Source of the DNA: Eonycteris spelaea | Taxonomy: Eukaryota; Chordata; Mammalia; Chiroptera; Pteropodidae | Direction: 5' to 3' | Length of the DNA: 64,000 nt | Assembly: GCA_003508835.1 (NCBI GenBank) | Contig: PUFA01000086.1 | Location: 930,001 to 994,000, forward strand | In this document: one piece after another, positions 48,206-58,452 of the stretch | Position numbering within the stretch: position 1 is the stretch's first letter | Layout: every line of letters starts with the position of its first letter | Position numbers and translations under genes: made by a program | The notes under the pieces: model-generated | Told to the model about the DNA's origin: nothing | What the model saw: the letters and a program-made list of their open reading frames with translations, nothing else | Database searches by the model: none

Positions 48206-48589
48206 AAATAAGATTGCAGGTTCACGGTTTACTCAGGTTGTTAGTGCTTTTTAAATGGTTGACTTGACTCTTGGAACTAAGGTAGCTCTTAGGCCTAAAT
48301 GAAAGGGACATAAATAAATTTAGCAGTGAATCCTGAGTAAATGGTTCCCTATATGGGTGCTGAAGCTTGGACTGAAGTTGGTGCTAAAAAAATCATGAAT
48401 GTGTATCGAAATCAATGTCAATGGAAGGGAATAAAATCACTCACAGAGGTGAAAAAATAACGAGTCAAGGGAAGAGGGTTAATAATAGAAATATATAAAA
48501 AAATAGTATTTACTGGTTAGATAATTTAATAAGGGATCAAGAGAAAAACCAGAAAAGCATATTGGAATAGAATCAATAGATAATTTTTC
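48206..48589. other. Unassigned sequence
   Basis: It may hold further decayed L2 (antisense), but no phrase is firm enough. Confidence 0.4.
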
Positions 48590-48753
48590 ACACGTTATCT
48601 TATTTGTATTTAACAACAAACACATGATGACAAATAATGAAAGTAATTTTACCAGCATTTTACAGAAAATAAGCCTCAGAGAGGTTAAATTATCTGAAAT
48701 TATGTGTTGAAGATAATACAGCTAAGGACTTAAATCAATACAATTCTTTTTTT
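48590..48753 (-). mobile_element. MIR SINE, antisense
   Basis: 'cacgttatcttatttgtattt', 'agcattttacagaaaataag', 'cctcagagaggttaaattatc' and 'aagataatacagctaaggact' are the reverse complement of the MIR 3' half and core (CCCATTTTACAGATGAGGAAA, GCACAGAGAGGTTAAGTAAC, GGTCACACAGCTAGTAAG). Confidence 0.8.
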
Positions 48754-49899
48754 ACAATGCCAGCAATATAATTTCTTCCTATGTCTTTTTATTAAACAAT
48801 CCTTCCACCAGTCTATGCTACAATATTACAAATATGGTAATGATATGTTGATAGATAAGTTTACTTTTGATAAAAGAAATGACAGTCTTTTCAGGAAAAT
48901 TCCATTGACTGCCTATGGCATAATTAAAATGTACCAAAAGCTAGCATATTTATATGTGGTGCCCAAGAATTGGTATTTAAATACTAGAAGTATATCTCAG
49001 TGTTTGGGGGCATGACACATCACTTCAAAGCTTCCAAAGTACCATCCATTATCATGTTCTATACACTGAAAGGTGAACAATTTTACTGTGAGAGTAACTA
49101 TGTAATGCCACTTGAAAGCCCTAAGCCAGAGTTGAACTATGGCAATTTCTATACACTCTTGTCAGTCCTGAACTCTATAAATCAGACTTATATTTTTTCA
49201 GAAAACACCAAGCTATAATTTTACACTACCTTCGAAACTCACAGGTGGAAAATCACATTTTTTCCAATTCTTACTTTATTTGCAATGATAAATTGTGTTT
49301 GAATGATACTCCTGTTTTCTTATTTCAGAATGGTCATTTTTTTTTCTTATATTAAAGATACTATTTCCTATAATAGCTTAGATTGACTTTTATTTAATTT
49401 CCTTACAAATTTTCTTATACATTCTAATGGAGAAAAAATAGCAACTTAGAGTAGATTTAAATATATATATATATATATAATCAAAATAATTGTTTTTAGT
49501 ACATTGTTTTTGTTATATTAAAAGTAGTTTATAATGGCACTTATTTTATTGTAGATGATATTAGTGGGCATTAGAGGGTATACCATGATTAAACTATGAA
49601 TAAATGCTGATAAGTAAGCAGGGTACTATAAAATAAGACTTAAGACTATTTAAAAAATCCTTACAAAAGAGAGTTTAGTGAATGTTGGCTAAAATGACAA
49701 ATAACCTACTGTTTTTTGACACTTAATGTAATACAATAACTCATTTGTCATTTCTAAACCACAAAAAGGGAACATATAAATACTCATTGGGTAGAGATAA
49801 ATAACGCCCTGTTCAAATAGCTAAACAGTTGTGCATCCTATACATTACAATGAAGGATAAACATTCATTTTGCCACCAGGTTGTATCTGAATTATTTTT
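48754..49899. other. Unassigned sequence
   Basis: Two + frames, 48815-49015 and 49000-49218, overlap by 16 bases (66 and 72 codons). They are unrecognised. An (AT)n lies at 49463-49480. Confidence 0.45.
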
Positions 49900-49904
49900 T
49901 TTTT

Positions 49905-50385
49905 TATAGTAGGGGAGTCTGCTGTGGTCAGGGATACAGAAGGCAACAATCCAGTTCTGTAGTCGACTTTCTTTCTAGGATTGATTTTCCTTTCCTCCTA
50001 TCTAACAGACTCCAATTTTAATTTGATGTTTATGATGTGGATCTGGAGAAATATATTCCACACCTTACTCCAAAATTAAAGTAGGTTCCATAGACATTAA
50101 CCATTGACATACACTGACTGAGTCATTGTTGGGCAAGTGATCAGACTGAGAGATTGAATCTCAGAACCTTTTCAGTGAATGCAGGAAGAAAAGTGGAAGC
50201 ATGTACTTCTGAATCCTGCGGTATGAATTAAACCAAACCCAGTTGTCCTTGTCCTTGAACTTTTATTTTTTAACCCTGAAATCAGTAAATTTACATTTTA
50301 GTTTAAGTCATTTTAAGTAGTACATTCTTTTTCTTGCACACAAGAGCATATTAACTAATGTAGTCTACCCCTAGCTGTTAATGGT
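49905..50385 (+). mobile_element. Possible old LTR or MER-type element, subfamily unknown
   Basis: The end of the segment, 'agtttaagtcattttaagtag' (50300-50320) followed by 'cacaagagcatattaactaat' (50339-50359), recalls the common terminal phrase of several mammalian interspersed repeats (GTTTAAGTCACTTTGAGTTG, AAAAGAGTCCTAACTGATAC). The segment is also less AT-rich than its surroundings. I could not define a 5' end or terminal TG...CA. Confidence 0.35.
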
Positions 50386-50389
50386 TCCT

Positions 50390-51369
50390 CTGAGCTGAAG
50401 GTACAAGTGATAGAGAACAGAGAATCAAGAAGAAGTTGGTAAATTAGACAGATTGAACAGATTATTAAAACCTAGGAGGAAGATGAAAAGAGCAAGTAGA
50501 AGTTTTTTAGATAAGTTGAAGTTGGTGCCTAAGAAAATGCAAAGCTATACAATATGCAGGAGGTGATCCTTATTTAGAAGGCTAATAAACTGTCAGTTTT
50601 TACTTAAAACAGAGATAATTAACTTTAGCCAATGCAGTTATTGATGTTATAATCTCCTAAAACATATAAATTAATAAATAAAAAGTAATTACTGATGGCT
50701 TAAGCAATCATAAATTAATGTGCATACAATATATACATGCAATATATCATATTATATGTTATACACTTTTTAGGACAAAATTAGTGGTTTAGTCCCACAT
50801 ATGTACTTCAGAAATAGGATGAGTACATTTCTAGTTCACATAAATCCATTATCCTTGGTTGTTAAGAATGTCCCCACTTTGCATTTTATAAGTAATAGAG
50901 CCATTGAAAATACTTGTACATCAAACACATTTAACCTATATCTAATTATTTCACTGGCAAATTTGTATATATGAAATCAAATGACAAAGTTTTTAATTTA
51001 AATCCATTAAATAAATCCACCCAAACCATTACCAAAGCTAGAAATTGTTATATAAATGTTTTGAAAATTTAAAAATAAAAATTTAACTCATTTCTTTTTA
51101 TTTTCATTTATTGTCAGTAGTTAATAAATAACTTTTACTTATAAGCTTATCATTCCAATATTACATAATGAACCATCAGCATAAGTGAAAACGAGATCTT
51201 TGAAGTTGAAATTAAAATTTTTGCTAATGTAGTAGCAACAAGGCACTCATTTCAAATAATATAAACATTTCAATGGGCATTTTAGAAAAACTGAATTGCA
51301 CAATATGCATTTGGTCATATTGCTATGCTAGTAGGCCTCGCTATTTCCCTGCCTCTGCTACTGGCCTGT
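50390..51369. other. Unassigned AT-rich sequence
   Basis: Nothing recognised. No frame over 60 codons. Confidence 0.5.
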
Positions 51370-51518
51370 ACTGTGCTGTCCAATATGATAGAAATGTGGC
51401 CATTCAAATTATTTAAAGAAAATAAAAAAACATTCTTCAGTTTTACTAGCCAGCTTTCAAGTGCTTAATAAACTCATTTTTCTCGTGGCTACTGAATTAG
51501 ACAGCTCAAATATAGAAC
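51370..51518 (+). mobile_element. hAT-Charlie miniature element with inverted termini
   Basis: 'tgtgctgtccaatatgatag' (51372-51391) and 'tactgaattagacagctca' (51490-51508) are imperfect inverted termini. The inside phrases 'aaatgtggccattcaaatta' (51393-51412), 'ctagccagctttcaagtgct' (51446-51465), 'aataaactca' and 'tctcgtggctactg' match a mammal-wide hAT MITE (GTGCTGTCCAATAGAAATAT, CTAGCCACATTTCAAGTGCTCAATAG, GTGGCTAGTGGCTACCG). It is internally deleted relative to the consensus I recall. Confidence 0.7.
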
Positions 51519-51637
51519 AGTTTACACTATTAAGAAAAGATATACTGGAGAGTGCTGGTTCAGTTATTTGTGTTTGAAAAACTTAGCTCTGTATTCTCTC
51601 CGTCCCCATTCATTCTTTCATTCATTTTAGCAATAAT

Positions 51638-51671
51638 AATAATAATAATAATAATTATTATTATTATTATT
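51638..51671. repeat. Perfect 34-bp palindrome from (AAT)n joined to (ATT)n
   Basis: An AAT array turns into ATT at the centre 'aatt' (51653-51656), giving 17-bp perfectly complementary arms with no spacer. It sits exactly at the 3'-end border of the antisense L2 that follows. Confidence 0.95.
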
Positions 51672-52322
51672 TAGGCCCTAATGCTTTCCATATGCTAAGA
51701 TTTGGTAACAAATAAAACAAATCCCTGTACTTATTATACATGGTATCAAATGGCTCAGAAAATAAACACATAATTTTTTACAGAGACAAGTGCTTTGAAG
51801 AAACACTAAAGTGATAGTGACTTAGAAAGGTGTATGAGATAGGCTGGGCAGTAAATACGAGATGATTATCTTGGGTGAAGATCCGAACGGAGAGAAGGAA
51901 AAAACTTTGTGAGAATACCTAGAAACAGAAAATTCCATGTGGAGCAAACAATAACCACAAAGATGCTGAGGCAGGCTATTCCTTACTGTGGGTCAAGAAA
52001 GAACAATAAGCTCGTTTGACTGAAAGAAAAGTGACATCAAAGGCCAGATTATGTCCATGACATGCCTTTGAAGTGCTGGTCAGGATATTGGATTATACAT
52101 TGAAATGTAATAGGAAGTCATTGGAGGGCTTTAAATACATCATGTGATTTACTTTTAAGAATATCACTCTGAATATTGTGTGGAGAACAGATCATGGTAG
52201 ATATAGGTGGGAATGAACAAGAAAACTAGAGAGCCAACTAGGCAGGAGTCTGGGTGAGAAATGGTGACTTGGATCAACGTGATAGCAACAAAAGTCAAGA
52301 GAAATATTAGATTTGTTAAGAA
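51672..52322 (-). mobile_element. L2 LINE 3' half, antisense
   Basis: From its 3' end: 'gccctaatgctttccatatgc' (51675-51695), 'aacaaataaaacaaatccctg' (51707-51727), 'gggcagtaaatacgag' , 'cctttgaagtgctggtcagg' (52066-52085), 'aggaagtcattggagggcttt' (52111-52131), 'atcactctgaatattgtgtgg' (52163-52183) and 'ggtgacttggatcaacgtgat' (52262-52282) match the L2 antisense phrases (GGGAAGCCATTGGAGGGTTTT, GATCACTCTGGCTGCTGTGTGG, GGTGGCTTGGACCAGGGTGGT). This is one of the best preserved L2 pieces here. Confidence 0.85.
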
Positions 52323-53914
52323 TCCTTTTCTTCTGTATTGATTATGTCTCCTGTGTCTACTCTACATTTGAACCATCAAAACAGTGTCCAGAGGCTTGCT
52401 TTGTGCTAAATTATTATTTTTGTTGTGCTATAAAGTCTCAGTATTCTCCATCCTGACTAATGGCCAGTACTAGAAGGCCTTGTCAGCACTCAAGGCACTG
52501 GGTTATTTGAAAGTAATTTCAAAGCCTATGTCCACAGCTCAATGATAATAGTTTCAGGAAAAGAGAATGGTTTTCATGTCTCATAAAAACTTTTTTTCTA
52601 GTCACATTGGTATACATCTCTTTATACCGTATATCTTAATAAACATTTTCCTTTTGCCAGTTTCCTTTTGTTTGCTTCCTGGTGTTTTTGTTTTTCATGG
52701 ATAATGGTTACTTACCTTGGACGTGTCAGTAGATACTATGTATTCTACTCTCCAGTTTTCTTCTAATTTCTCCTTTTCATAGTACTTCACATATTTCTTG
52801 GTAACATTGAATTCAATGAGAAATCAACAATAAAGGAAGATACTATGAAATATTTCATTAATAGAACATTTTAGTAAATATGCAAATATGCAAATTTAAA
52901 TGCTCAAATAAACTTAACTCTTTGTTAGAAATACTGGAAGTTGATCTAAGATAACTACTTGTTTATCAGTTTTTTAAAAAAATAGATCATAACATGTCTG
53001 ATTTAATGTTTTTAAGTTGCTTGATCTATATGATATATATATATTTTTATTATTCTTCTACTGTGTACTAGCCAAATTTAAGTGTGCCTAGATAGTGGTT
53101 TTTCTTCCTAACAGTTATTCTGTTTTATTCCAAAGTATTGCTACATTTGAAATGGCTTCTATTTTTTATTCATATCCCCTTCACTTTTTGTGTGACTCCT
53201 GTATGAAATCTTTCCTTTGCAATTTTTCTATATGAGACTGGCTTTAGAGGAAGGAGAAAAAAAATAGGTAGCCTATTACCTGACACTTCTCAAGTAACAT
53301 ATGACTTACCTTTTATCTATGAATTCTAGTTCTACTAATCTTGTAAGAGGTACATAAACTGTATTTTATACAACGCACATTATACTGTTGTTACTCATGT
53401 AATCCAGAACATAAGACAAAAAAAAAAATAATCCTGCCCTAGAGAATCAACATTAATCTTCTTTTCTCTTCTTTCTTAATTTTCTATCTAAAAATCCCTT
53501 TGTCTCAAATTCAAACCCAGATACTTCAAGTCTTTTGATTAGCACCACTTCCTTTCTCTATTGAACACAAACTGTTTATGTCAGAAATTTTATATCCTCT
53601 TGCTTTTTGTTGGTTCTTTTCACACTGACCAACTTATCTGTCACACAATGCTCCCAAATCTGTTATTCAAATGTGCCTTTCAAGGAATAAATGTTTCACT
53701 TTTAAACAATGTTCAGACTGCTGTCTTACATACTTTAATCTTCCCCTATAAAGTCTTCACCATTCAAATATCATTGCATCTTCCTGAATGCTGAATCTCA
53801 TTGCTTCCTCTTCAAAATGTTCCATTATTTTAGAAATATTTTCCTAATTACAAGTAAAATATAATTGTTATAAATTGTTGAGTGCCCCCATGACGACCAT
53901 GGTGTTAAAAGTCT
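52323..53914. other. Unassigned sequence
   Basis: A pyrimidine-leaning stretch (53455-53560) and the 77-codon + frame at 53561-53794 were inspected. No domain and no splice sites in convincing context. Confidence 0.5.
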
Positions 53915-54102
53915 TTCACATATATTCATTCTGCTCTTTGTCCCCCAAAAACATTTTATTCATCTCCTTATTGTTCAGAAGAGGAAACTGAGGCTGAAAA
54001 AAATTAATTGCTCAAATTTAGAGACTACAAAGTAGCAGAGCTAGGATTTGAACCAAACCAGTGGATGCTATTGAAAAGAGCACATCTTGGTTATTCAATA
54101 AT
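53915..54102 (-). mobile_element. MIR SINE, antisense
   Basis: 'tcatctccttattgttcagaa', 'gaggaaactgaggctgaaaaa', 'aaagtagcagagctaggattt' and 'gaaccaaaccagtggatgc' follow the reverse complement of MIR (ATCCCCATTTTACAGATGAGGAAACTGAGGC, AGTGGCAGAGCCGGGATTCGAACC). 'gaggaaactgaggct' is an exact core match. Confidence 0.85.
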
Positions 54103-55179
54103 ACAGATCCTAGTTTTAAAGTAGACTTTTGGGACTGCAGAACAGGAAAAATAAAACTAATATTTCTACATTACAGATAGAGTGTGATAGAGCAGTATAT
54201 CAGGTATTTATCTCTTCGGCAACTTTAGATATTCTTAGCCTCATCGGACTCTTGTTTCAGCTGTTGTTATGGTACCCACATAAGCACAAATCAAGTTCAC
54301 ATTGGTGCAGCATGACTGAGTCTTGTTTCAGAACCTCGTCACACATCATATCCCTAGCATTTCCTTTAGCAAGGACTCCTCTGCTGATCACAAAGCACTA
54401 CAGAACCCTCCATGTTGCCCAAGTATGTAGAAATGTAGGAGTTACTATCCTGTGGGTTGAATATTTTCCAATGAGATATAAAACCAATGGATAAATTTTT
54501 GATCTTTTTTCTCCAAAAAGAATATTTTAATATGGGTATTTGACTTGCCTTCCAGGAGAATGGTCCTGAAAACCTGAGGTATTGCTCGTATTTGACAGTG
54601 CCAGCTCAATAATATCCCCTTATATTAGGTCTCATTACAACTATTAATACTAACACAACAAATTCAATGTTCAATAATCTGAACTTATTATCACCTTCCG
54701 AATTGCTGATCCTTCTACATCGCTTATTTTTGTTAATTTCTCACAATTTGTTTTAGGAAGAAAAGAAAAGAAGAAAGGAAAGAAAAAAATTAGGCAGAAG
54801 GGAGAGAGGGAGAGAGAAATGACAAGAAAGGAAGGAAAGAAAGGAAGAGGAAAAAAACAGGAAAGTTAAGGAAATATAATTCAAGGTTCTCTTTTATCCT
54901 TCTCTGTGGTCACAATTCATAAAGTTGTTATATCATTACAATGAAGAGCTAAAATCTGTAATAGAATGGACATGAAAAACAGCCTGGGTAGGATTTTTTG
55001 CTGATTTAATTAGCCCAAATCAGATGAGTAACAAAAAAATTTTATGTTCTATTTACAAAAGAAGGGAATGATGAGCAAAATAAACATTGATGTTATTTAT
55101 TCTCATATTTATTAACTAGTTCATTTTTAAAAATTTCTATATAAAACTGAATTTTATAGAGTTATCATAGTTTACTATA
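54103..55179. other. Unassigned sequence with a 121-codon frame and a purine tract
   Basis: The + frame at 54129-54494 (start MGLQNRKNKTNIS) is the longest on that strand. I recognise no domain, no intron signals and no repeat under it. With stops this frequent a 366-base opening is unusual but expected by chance somewhere in 64 kb. I do not call it a gene. The purine tract is listed separately. Confidence 0.45.
54755..54876 (+). repeat. Purine-rich (GAAA/GGAA)n tract
   Basis: About 120 bases almost all A or G, with AAAGGAAG-type units and few pyrimidine interruptions. Confidence 0.85.
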
Positions 55180-55181
55180 TA

Positions 55182-55396
55182 TCTGGACTTGTCCTAAACA
55201 CTTTTCATACATTATCCAATTTAGCTTTTAAATTACCCTGCAACCTAGTCAGTGTTACTATATTTATTTTTTGGATGGGTAAACTGAAATACAGATAGTA
55301 ACCTCTCAACATCAGATCTTTAGAACTAGAAGACTGAGAATTGAAGCGAGTGTTCTATTTACTTTCAAGGCAGTGCATTTAACCACACACTTTTTT
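55182..55396 (-). mobile_element. MIR SINE, antisense
   Basis: 'tgtcctaaacacttttcatac', 'attatccaatttagcttttaa', 'ccctgcaacctagtcagtgtt', 'gggtaaactgaaatacagat' and 'gcagtgcatttaaccacac' follow the MIR reverse complement (TGTTCTAAGCGCTTTACATGTATTAACTCATTTAATCCT, CAACCCTATGAGGTAGGTACT, GAGGAAACTGAGGCACAGA, CGTGCTCTTAACCACTAT). Confidence 0.8.
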
Positions 55397-56047
55397 GCCT
55401 TTGTTATATATTTGTTTTGCACTTAGAGTAAACTTACATTTGTTTTGAAAATTCTTGAACTTCAAGGAAGCCTCCACATGTAATCTCAAAATAAGGAAAC
55501 ATAGAGTGTTCTCTAACATTATGTAAAAGATCATAGAAAAGCTATAAACAAACAAAAAAAAGTATGAACATTTTGCTGTTTTAGGAGGAGTGAAAAGAAA
55601 ACAGACTAAATGCAGGAATACAAAAAATTTAAAATTATGTTCATCAGAAATGCAACTGGATGATCATGGAAGAATATTAAAAAAGCATCTTTCCAAATTG
55701 TCCTATCAGTTTATTATCAGGCTAATAAACTAAAAAAAATCAGAGGAAAATGTTATAACTGTAAACTAAAGAATACCTAGATATACAGTTATTTTAAAAA
55801 CAGACTGCTCCATTCTGAAGAAAATTATTGCATTTTCAAGGCACTTAATCTAAAACATAGTGACTGATAAATAATTACAATGTTTGGCACTGTACTGGTC
55901 AACGATCACTAAATGTTTATGTTATTACTATTTAATGTTATCAAATGGAAATACTTTTAATTTATATGAATAACTTCTAATATAAATTCTAAAAAAAAAC
56001 ATATAAACACCATGAAAGATGTCTTAAAATGTGGATTTTCACACCCA
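55397..56047. other. Unassigned sequence upstream of the 5S-derived insertion
   Basis: AT-rich, with A-runs at 55730-55738 and 55992-56000. Nothing recognised. Confidence 0.5.
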
Positions 56048-56059
56048 AAAGAAAAACTT
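56048..56059 (+). repeat. Target-site duplication, left copy
   Basis: 'aaagaaaaactt' recurs exactly at 56297-56308. It brackets the 5S-derived insertion. Confidence 0.85.
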
Positions 56060-56060
56060 T

Positions 56061-56178
56061 GTCTACAGCCATGCTACCCTGAAGAAGCCCAATCCCATAT
56101 GATATCGGAAGCTAAGCAGGGTTGGGCCTGGTTGGTACTTGGATGGGAAACCACCTAGGAAGACCAGGTGCCGTAGAC
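56061..56178 (+). pseudogene. 5S rRNA pseudogene (head of the retroposon)
   Basis: About 118 bases align end to end with mammalian 5S rRNA at roughly 85% identity by eye. 'gtctacagcc' starts it, 'tcggaagctaagcagggt' (about 56106-56123) covers the A box of the internal pol III promoter, 'gggcctggttggtacttgg' (56125-56143) the intermediate element, and 'atgggaaaccacct' the C box. 'gtgccgtagac' ends it. Several differences are CpG-to-TpG/CpA decay (for example in 'gggttggg' and 'ccacctagg'). The terminal stem gtctac/gtagac is fully Watson-Crick paired. No T-run terminator follows, so it is not a standard 5S gene. Confidence 0.92.
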
Positions 56179-56217
56179 ATAAAAAACAAACAAACAAAAA
56201 AACAAACAAACAAATAA
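56179..56217 (+). repeat. (CAAA)n-rich linker
   Basis: A-rich sequence with about six CAAA units directly after the 5S part, resembling a SINE or L1-type tail in the interior of the insert. Confidence 0.9.
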
Positions 56218-56296
56218 TAAGGGATCGTAAACTGACAAGATCCTTGCAATCTGTGAGATCAAGCAAGAGTTGCCTCGCCACCCCACCACCCCCAAT

Positions 56297-56308
56297 AAAG
56301 AAAAACTT
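56297..56308 (+). repeat. Target-site duplication, right copy
   Basis: Exact copy of 56048-56059, placing the 3' border of the insertion after the C-rich module and not after the CAAA linker. Confidence 0.85.
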
Positions 56309-56961
56309 CATGTTGAAAATTTAGACAAAATGTGTTATACCACCATAATGCTTGAATCTCTCCATTACTGAATTGAATAGGATTAATTTAAGAAATGAAG
56401 AGAAAATGAGAAGTGTATTAGTTTTAATTCTGTATTTTTTGGTGGTGATAGATAGGCTGAGATTATTGAAAGGTTGTAGAATAAAGAAGTGAGAAAATAA
56501 TTGTATTGAATAAACTTGTCTATTGAAAAGTAGATCATTAAGTCGATTAATTATTATTCTAAATTATCTACTAAAGACTCTTATAGGAATAAAAATAAAC
56601 ATTTTGAGATAATAAAGTAATGAAGGATTAGTATATGTGACTACAAAAAAAAAATAAGGTGAGAATGCAGTATATAATTAATTTCCTGAGTATTACAGAG
56701 TAAAAGCATGAACTAACAATAATACTGCCTCATCTGAGAGCCACTTAAACACTTGATCCAAAAAAAGGAGCAATATGAGTAGGTGTACAAATGTGCAAAA
56801 ATGGGAAAAAAATGCCTGGGCAAAATAACCAGAAATAGATGTAAACAAATCAGAAATATAATACTTTGAAAAATCAAACTATATTGGAAAAGTTCAAAAT
56901 TATATGAACAACATTGTTTTGTTATCTGGGAAACCAAAATTAACAAAAGTATTTAGCAATA

Positions 56962-56991
56962 GTTTTGTTTGTTTGTTTGTTTGTTTGTTTT
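56962..56991. repeat. (GTTT)n microsatellite
   Basis: Six or seven GTTT units, equivalent to a CAAA tail on the minus strand. No retroposon body was recognised beside it. Confidence 0.95.
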
Positions 56992-57239
56992 AAGTTAATA
57001 CATTCAAAAACTGTCAGATTCTTGAATAAAACCCAGGTTTGCCAAACATTTATAACATAGTAAATTAGTATTTTGTTTTTTTCCCTTTTTTAGTTGACAG
57101 CACTGAATGCATCAAAATTATCTCCAAGTTGAAAACTTCTAACAGAATACAGTTAAAAGTGGACTTTATAGGTCAATTATAACTCTACATCTGTTACCTT
57201 ATGCACACTAGTTACCTAATTATCTCATTTTACTCAAGT

Positions 57240-57262
57240 TAAAACAAAACAAAACAAAAAAA
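57240..57262. repeat. (AAAAC)n tract
   Basis: Four AAAAC-type units and a short A-run. Confidence 0.9.
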
Positions 57263-58274
57263 CTATAAAGAGTAACACTCCCTACCTCTTGGTGGGTGGG
57301 AAGAGGATTTAATAATATCTTTAAATACTTTGAAAGCATATATTTCTAATAAACTATTCACTAGTCTTTTATTATAGAATAATCTATTATATCACATTAT
57401 TCATTTATTCTATATATATATTTATATACTAATAAGACTTAGCTCAGATAGAGCAATCCTACATTGATAGACACATGACGTTGGGCTATAAGGCTTGCGA
57501 ACAAACTTGCTTTTGATGGCATTCATCTGCACTTCACTAACCCTAAGTAAAAAGTGTTCAAACTTACCAAAACTCCAGCTTCTATGCCTCTCTGCCCCAC
57601 ATATCTCAGTGTGTCTCCACAGATAAGTAAAATAAATTTTATGATAACAATTTTGAAGCCAAGAGTTATTATGTATAGGCCAATCAGAGATAGGAAGCAT
57701 TTGATGCTAGGACAATCATCATTATTGTGTGGATTTCCATTTCTAGATACTGAGCAGAACATTAGGGCGTAGCAGCCCAACACAAAAATAAAATATATTT
57801 TAATTGTTTGAAGTGGAGGTGAAGGCCTCTAGAATCCAGCATTGGTTTTGTTAATAATCATAGTTATTGGTCCTGTAGGTTGTAAATTAAGCAAGAAGGA
57901 GTATATCTAAAGCCTGAATGCTTCTTTCACTCTTCAAAGGGCACTTTGAAGATATTGCAAAAATGCAATTAAGAGGAAAAATCTTGCATGTCAGGCAGTC
58001 TACTGATTTGCTATTAGCAATGATGTGAAAAATGTTGGGTATGCAAGGATAATCAAAGAAGAAATATAAGTTAATTCAGCCAAGAATATAAATGACCTTC
58101 AGACATCCTTTCTGAAAATTATCTGCCAGATCATTCTATTTTATCATTCCTATGGATCATGTTTATCATTCTCCCTTGGTGTCAAATTGTACAATATTCA
58201 AAAGACTTAATATATGTAATCATGTCCTACTGCATCGAACTTTGAGAGTCTATGTATCATCTCCCACAGAGAGT

Positions 58275-58452
58275 AGTTTTGATTATGATAACAGCTACCA
58301 CCTAAGTTGAAGGAACCTATTTGCCATGTTCCAAGAAAACCTTGGATGATTCTAGTAAAGTTTAAAATATTCCCATTTTGCAATACAGAAAATTGTGACT
58401 CACACAAGTTGAATTCTAGTAAAAGTGTGGTAGTCCCTGTGATTTTAGATTT
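58275..58452 (-). mobile_element. MIR SINE, antisense
   Basis: 'aacagctaccacctaagttg', 'ttgccatgttccaagaaaacc', 'aaatattcccattttgcaat', 'acagaaaattgtgactcacac' and 'aagttgaattc' follow the MIR reverse complement (AGCACCTACTATGTGCCAGGC, CTATTATCCCCATTTTACAGATGAGGAAACTGAGGC). The 101-codon minus frame across it is a translated relic, not a gene. Confidence 0.6.

Larger units (their letters stand above)
56060..56296 (+). mobile_element. 5S-rRNA-derived retroposon with A-rich linker and 3' module
   Basis: Bounded by a perfect 12-bp duplication, the insert has three parts: a nearly full-length 5S rRNA copy (56061-56178), a CAAA-rich linker (56179-56217), and about 78 bases of unrelated sequence, C-rich at its end (56218-56296). 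L1-mediated retroposition explains the duplication and an A-rich stretch, but a simple retrocopy would end with the A-rich part. 5S-derived SINEs are described in fruit bats. Whether this is one of those families or a single 5S/other chimera made by template switching cannot be settled by eye. No TTTT terminator occurs inside it. Confidence 0.75.
56309..58274. other. About 2 kb unassigned, with simple repeats
   Basis: It contains (GTTT)n at 56962-56991 and (AAAAC)n at 57240-57262. At 57422-57783 two minus frames (92 and 86 codons) overlap in different registers, with a + frame of 72 codons opposite. The translation near RYVGQRGIEAGVL is not a domain I know. No MIR/L1/L2 phrase was found there. 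Confidence 0.45.

Noticed and set aside
56061..56178. A functional 5S rRNA gene
   Set aside because: There are about 15% differences, including in the C box, no TTTT terminator follows, and it is a lone copy with target-site duplications.
56063..56311. 82-codon minus-strand and 61-codon plus-strand frames
   Set aside because: Both are read through the 5S-derived insertion and its CAAA linker (runs of K/Q/N or F/V/C), so they are low-complexity shadows.
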